Source: Mesorhizobium_B sp964242945
Lineage (GTDB): Bacteria; Pseudomonadota; Alphaproteobacteria; Rhizobiales; Rhizobiaceae
Reading direction: 5' to 3'
NCBI GenBank assembly: GCA_964242945.1
Contig: CAXTCF010000043.1
Span: 1-25,058, forward strand
DNA: 25,058 nucleotides
The position numbers and the translations under genes are program-made. Of this stretch, positions 21,924 through 25,058 are shown piece after piece. A model generated the notes under the pieces. That model worked only from the letters and a program-made list of their open reading frames with translations. It ran no database searches and was not told the origin of the DNA. Numbering within the stretch: the stretch's first letter is position 1; the number at the start of each line of letters is the position of its first letter.

Positions 21924-23810
21924 ATGGCGGTTTCGGCCTATGGCCGCGCGGAAGCGCGCGGCATGACGCGGGAGGAGCGGAAGGTCATCTTCGCCTCTTC
22001 GCTGGGCACGGTGTTCGAGTGGTACGACTTCTACCTCTACGGCACGCTGGCCGCGGCGATCGGCGCCGCCTTCTTCAACGACTACCCTGAAACCACGCGC
22101 AACATCTTCGTGCTGCTGGCCTTTGCCGCCGGTTTCATCGTGCGGCCCTTCGGCGCCCTGGTGTTCGGCCGGATCGGCGACCTGGTCGGGCGCAAATACA
22201 CGTTCCTCGTCACCATCCTCATCATGGGCCTCTCGACCTTCCTGGTCGGCATCCTGCCGGGCTCGGCCTCGTGGGGCATCGCCTCGCCGATCATCCTCAT
22301 CGCGCTGCGCCTTCTCCAAGGCCTGGCGCTTGGCGGCGAATATGGCGGTGCCGCGACCTATGTGGCCGAGCACGCGCCGAATGAGCGGCGCGGCTTCTAC
22401 ACCTCCTGGATCCAGACCACGGCGACGCTCGGCCTGTTCCTGTCGCTGATCGTCATCCTCCTCGTGCAGAACTCGATGACCCCAGCCGACTTCACCGCCT
22501 GGGGCTGGCGCATCCCGTTCTTGGTTTCCGTGCTGCTGCTCGGTATCTCCGTGTGGATTCGCCTGTCGCTCAACGAGTCGCCCGCCTTCCAGCGCATGAA
22601 GGCTGAGGGCAAAGGCTCCAAGGCGCCGCTGAAGGAAGCCTTCGGGCAGTGGAAGAACGCACGGATCGCGCTGCTTGCACTGCTCGGCCTCACCGCAGGC
22701 CAAGCCGTCGTCTGGTATTCCGGCCAGTTCTACGCGCTGTTCTTCCTGGCCAACGTGCTCAAGGTCAACCCGGTCTCGGTCAACATCATGGTGGCGATCG
22801 CGCTTGGGCTGGGCGCGATCTTCTTCGTGGTGTTCGGCGCGCTGTCCGACCGCATCGGCCGCAAGCCGATCATCATGGCCGGCCTGCTTCTTGCGGCACT
22901 GACCTATTTCCCGCTGTTCAAGGCGCTGACCTGGGCCGCCAACCCGGATCTCGCCGCAGCGCGCGAAAGCACCCGCGCCACCGTGACCGCCGCGCCCGGC
23001 GACTGCCACTTCCAGTTCAAGCTGACGGGAACGGAGAAGTTCACCTCCTCCTGCGACGTGGCGACCAACTTCCTGGCCTCGAACTCGGTGCCCTACGACT
23101 TGGCGGAAACAGCCGCCCCCGGCACGCCCGCGACCGTGACCGTGGCAGGCAAGACGATCGCTTCCTATGACGCGGCGAAGGCCGGACCGGATGCCGCGAA
23201 GCTCGGCGGCGCCTTCAACAAGCAGGTGAGCACCGCCCTCCACGATGGCGGCTACCCCTTGGTGCGCGACCCGCTCAAGGTCGCGGATGCGAAGCTTGAC
23301 GCGGCGGTCGCCGCCAATCCCGAACTGAAGCTCGACGCCGCCGCCATCCGCGCCGGGACAAGCGCGAAGGTGCCGGTCGCGCAGGCGATCAAGGACAAGC
23401 TCGTCACCAAGGAAGAAGCCGGCGCTGCCACCGATTTCACGGTCTATACCGTGCCCGGCGCAGGACCCTACAAGATGGTCGCCGACCCCGCGAAAGTGTC
23501 GTGGCCGAAGGTGATCGCCATCCTGTTCGTGCTCGTGCTCTATGTCACGATGGTCTATGGGCCCATCGCCGCGATCCTGGTCGAGATGTTCCCGACCCGC
23601 ATCCGCTACACCGGCATGTCCCTGCCCTACCACATCGGCAACGGCTGGTTCGGCGGCCTGCTGCCCGCCACCGTCTTCGCCATGTCGGCTGCGGCCGGCG
23701 ACATCTATTACGGCCTCTGGTATCCGATCGCGGTCGCCGTGATGTCGCTGATCATCGGCACGATCCTCGTGCGGGAAACCAGAGGCACGGACCTCGAAAC
23801 GATCCGCTGA
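21924..23810 (+). CDS. MHS-family MFS transporter with a long extracytoplasmic insertion
   Basis: A 628-residue metabolite:H+ symporter of the MFS (ProP/ShiA/KgtP type). The signature N terminus is ASSLGTVFEWYDFYLYGTLA. It is followed by FGRIGDLVGRKYTF (the MFS motif A), RLLQGLALGGEYGGAATYVAEHAP, and FGALSDRIGRKPII in the second half. Twelve helices are expected. Ordinary MHS proteins have 430-560 residues; the extra length is an approximately 185-residue loop (about residues 340-524) between helices 9 and 10, facing the periplasm. It contains two cysteines and many Ala/Lys/Asp residues. Helix 10 resumes at VIAILFVLVLYV. Substrate is unknown (dicarboxylates, shikimate or betaines in relatives). 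ATG 21924 follows a GGGAGGACAAGG ribosome-binding site. The gene ends at a shared terminator. Confidence 0.93.
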   Translation: MAVSAYGRAEARGMTREERKVIFASSLGTVFEWYDFYLYGTLAAAIGAAFFNDYPETTRNIFVLLAFAAGFIVRPFGALVFGRIGDLVGRKYTFLVTILIMGLSTFLVGILPGSASWGIASPIILIALRLLQGLALGGEYGGAATYVAEHAPNERRGFYTSWIQTTATLGLFLSLIVILLVQNSMTPADFTAWGWRIPFLVSVLLLGISVWIRLSLNESPAFQRMKAEGKGSKAPLKEAFGQWKNARIALLALLGLTAGQAVVWYSGQFYALFFLANVLKVNPVSVNIMVAIALGLGAIFFVVFGALSDRIGRKPIIMAGLLLAALTYFPLFKALTWAANPDLAAARESTRATVTAAPGDCHFQFKLTGTEKFTSSCDVATNFLASNSVPYDLAETAAPGTPATVTVAGKTIASYDAAKAGPDAAKLGGAFNKQVSTALHDGGYPLVRDPLKVADAKLDAAVAANPELKLDAAAIRAGTSAKVPVAQAIKDKLVTKEEAGAATDFTVYTVPGAGPYKMVADPAKVSWPKVIAILFVLVLYVTMVYGPIAAILVEMFPTRIRYTGMSLPYHIGNGWFGGLLPATVFAMSAAAGDIYYGLWYPIAVAVMSLIIGTILVRETRGTDLETIR

Positions 23811-23822
23811 TCCCCGGAAAAG

Positions 23823-23856
23823 AAAAGCCCGCCGCAGAACACTGCGCCGGGCTTTT
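23823..23856. terminator. bidirectional rho-independent terminator
   Basis: A 15-bp stem with one mismatch: AAAAGCCCGCCGCAG at 23823-23837 pairs with CTGCGCCGGGCTTTT at 23842-23856 around an ACAA/AACA-type loop. The A-run and T-run at its ends give a terminal U-tract on both strands. It lies between the MFS gene and the convergent rplI gene, 12 bp after the first and 24 bp after the second, so it serves both. Confidence 0.9.
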
Positions 23857-23879
23857 CCATGTCGTGGAACCGTTTGGGA

Positions 23880-24476
23880 TCAGACGCCGGGACGGCCGTC
23901 CGGGACGCTTGCGTCGTAGTCGGCTTCCGGGTCGAAGAACGTGTCGGGACGGGCGTTCTCATTGATGTCGTCGCCGTAGATGGCTTCGGCAGAGGTGAGC
24001 GTCTCGCCGCGCGCCTGGCGCTCCGCCTCATCGGCCGAGCGGGCGATGTTGAGCGTGATCGTCACTTCGACTTCCGGGTGCAGGGCGATGGCCACGTTGG
24101 TCAGGCCGATCGCCTTGATCGGCTGGTTCAGCTCGACCATGTTGCGGTTGACGTTGAAGCCTTCCGCCGCCAGCAGCTCGGCGATGTCGCGCGAGGAAAC
24201 CGAGCCGTAGAGCTGGCCGGTCTCGCCGGCCGTGCGCACCACGACGAAGGTCTTGCCGTCCAGCGTCGTGGAAATCTGCGAGGCGTCGGTGCGGCGAGCG
24301 GCGTTGCGGGCTTCGAGTTCGGCGCGCTGGCCTTCGAACTTCTTCTTGTTGGCCTCGTTGGCGCGCAGCGCCTTGCCCTGCGGCAGGAGGAAGTTGCGGG
24401 CGAACCCGTCCTTGACGCGCACGGTCTCGCCCATCTGGCCCAGGCGTGCGATGCGTTCGAGAAGAATGACTTGCAT
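23880..24476 (-). CDS. rplI: 50S ribosomal protein bL9
   Basis: A 198-residue bL9, longer than the E. coli protein, as is usual in alphaproteobacteria owing to an acidic C-terminal extension (GDDINENARPDTFFDPEADY). The N-terminal rRNA-binding domain is MQVILLERIARLGQMGETV..VKDGFARNFLLPQGKALRA. The long connecting helix (EANKKKFEGQRAELEARNA) and the C-terminal domain with GQLYGSVSSRDIAELL are intact. ATG 24476 is preceded by GAAAGGACA at a good distance; the larger upstream open frame is not coding. It lies downstream of rpsR across a 425-bp gap that contains a long inverted repeat rather than a gene. Confidence 0.98.
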   Translation of the reverse strand: MQVILLERIARLGQMGETVRVKDGFARNFLLPQGKALRANEANKKKFEGQRAELEARNAARRTDASQISTTLDGKTFVVVRTAGETGQLYGSVSSRDIAELLAAEGFNVNRNMVELNQPIKAIGLTNVAIALHPEVEVTITLNIARSADEAERQARGETLTSAEAIYGDDINENARPDTFFDPEADYDASVPDGRPGV

Positions 24477-24708
24477 TGCGTTGTCCTTTCGGTGGCCGCA
24501 GATCGCGGCGATTCCTGTGAGGCAGAACGCGAAAGGAGAAGCGCAGGCTTCGGGGTCGCTGTCCTGCCGGTTGGAGGCAGTTAGGGACGGCTTGCCGCCC
24601 CAACTCGCTGGTTTCGTCAGCGAAACGCCCGTTATCCAGCTGCCGCCGAAATCAGGGGCCACGGGCAGCGTGGAGCCGCCCGCGCGGAACTTTGAAGGCT
24701 CAGTCCTT

Positions 24709-24728
24709 CAACTGCGGTTACGCAGTTG
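24709..24728. repeat. perfect 8-bp hairpin with GTTA loop
   Basis: CAACTGCG and CGCAGTTG flank GTTA. The stem is perfect, but no T-run follows on either strand, so it is not a standard rho-independent terminator. It lies 10 bp from the large palindromic element and may belong to the same mosaic unit, or act as an RNA-processing or stability hairpin in the rpsR-rplI transcript. Confidence 0.6.
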
Positions 24729-24738
24729 CTCGACGTTG

Positions 24739-24854
24739 CCCCCCTCTGCCCTGCCGGGCATCTCCCCCACACGGGGGGAGATCAGCCAGTCGCGAAGGCC
24801 GAAGCTGCCGATCTCCCTCCTTGTGGGGGAGATGCCCGGCAGGGCAGAGGGGGG
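24739..24854. repeat. GC-rich palindromic intergenic element (rhizobial RIME-like), 45-bp arms
   Basis: Left arm 24739-24783 and right arm 24810-24854 are reverse complements over 45 bp with two mismatches, separated by a 26-bp loop. Each arm opens with a C6TCTGCCCTGCCGGGC-type block and is itself partly palindromic (ATCTCCCCC..GGGGGGAGAT), so a nested cruciform can form. Elements of this composition (CCCTCTG..CTGCCGG..CATCTCCCCC) are familiar as dispersed intergenic repeats in rhizobial and Phyllobacteriaceae genomes. Here it sits between rpsR and rplI. Calling it RIME-like is from memory of the motif; dispersal in this genome cannot be seen from one window. Confidence 0.85.
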
Positions 24855-24901
24855 CGTGACGCCCGCAGCCCCCACCAAGCCCGGCAACCGCAACTCCAGT
24901 G

Positions 24902-25058
24902 TCAGCGCACCACGTAGGGCAGCAGGCCGAGGAAGCGGGCGCGCTTGATCGCCTGGGCGAGTTCGCGCTGCTTCTTCTGGCTTACAGCGGTGATGCGCGA
25001 AGGCACGATCTTGCCGCGCTCGGAGATGTAGCGCTGGAGCAGGCGCACGTCCTTGTAG
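24902..25058 (-). CDS. rpsR: 30S ribosomal protein bS18 (C-terminal part; cut by window end)
   Basis: The last 51 codons and stop of bS18. The translated end reads YKDVRLLQRYISERGKIVPS, then RITAVSQKKQRELAQAIKRA, then RFLGLLPYVVR, which is the near-invariant family sequence that contacts 16S rRNA and bS6. The 5' part, including the start codon, lies beyond position 25058. It is on the same strand as, and upstream of, rplI. Confidence 0.97.
   Translation of the reverse strand, partial: YKDVRLLQRYISERGKIVPSRITAVSQKKQRELAQAIKRARFLGLLPYVVR

Larger units (their letters stand above)
24477..24901. other. intergenic region between rplI and rpsR
   Basis: A 425-bp gap between two genes that normally share one operon. 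It contains the short hairpin at 24709-24728 and the 45-bp-arm inverted repeat at 24739-24854. Apart from the rplI ribosome-binding site, the 24477-24708 part shows no open frame with protein-like composition; frames across it are arginine- and serine-rich. Confidence 0.6.

Overview
The window reads as chromosomal DNA of an alphaproteobacterium, most likely Hyphomicrobiales (Rhizobiales) of the Phyllobacteriaceae type (Mesorhizobium/Aminobacter/Chelativorans-like). This is inferred from high GC, an ATP12 chaperone gene, a rhizobial-style XRE regulator, a PleC/PdhS-like histidine kinase, the dusA / TIGR02281 protease / DUF1289 / CobT-like neighbourhood, and a GC-rich palindromic intergenic element of the kind scattered through these genomes. 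About 29 protein genes are packed tightly. I see no tRNA, rRNA, CRISPR or insertion sequence.

Region 1 (1-8138) is the accessory part. It holds a small protein plus XRE regulator pair, a divergent pentein-type guanidine-modifying enzyme, a membrane fatty-acid desaturase, and then a compact minus-strand operon of four genes: a SARP/BTAD-TPR regulator (7872-5896), an 88-residue unknown protein (5877-5611), a YcaO cyclodehydratase-type enzyme (5566 or 5614 down to 4349) and a TfuA-like partner (4352-3633). YcaO plus TfuA is the known pair that installs backbone thioamides on ribosomally made peptides (or on McrA in methanogens). The operon is therefore a probable thioamidated-RiPP locus, and the small gene between regulator and enzymes is the obvious precursor candidate. 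It carries its own regulator, but I see no transporter or peptidase gene nearby. This is the most interesting part of the window.

Region 2 (8139-14780) is mostly housekeeping: tRNA dihydrouridine synthase DusA, a membrane-anchored retropepsin-like protease translationally coupled to a DUF1289 Cys4 protein, a degenerate CobT paralogue that has lost the signature catalytic motifs, a membrane histidine kinase, a membrane-anchored thermonuclease-fold protein, a Cys4 (probable Fe-S) uracil-DNA-glycosylase-family protein, and an Lrp/AsnC regulator whose promoter carries an 11-bp direct repeat spaced exactly 42 bp.

Region 3 (14781-21763) contains a 3-hydroxyisobutyrate-dehydrogenase-family enzyme, a DMT transporter-mobA-mobB minus-strand operon for molybdenum cofactor guanylation, then a plus-strand run of EVE-domain protein, CrcB fluoride channel, RluA-type pseudouridine synthase, a 68-residue membrane protein, a second DMT transporter and the F1-ATPase assembly chaperone ATP12.

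Region 4 (21764-25058) has an MHS-family MFS transporter with a large extracytoplasmic insertion, a shared bidirectional terminator, and the ribosomal genes rplI and rpsR (cut by the window end). These two are separated by a 425-bp gap that holds a 45-bp-arm inverted repeat instead of a gene.
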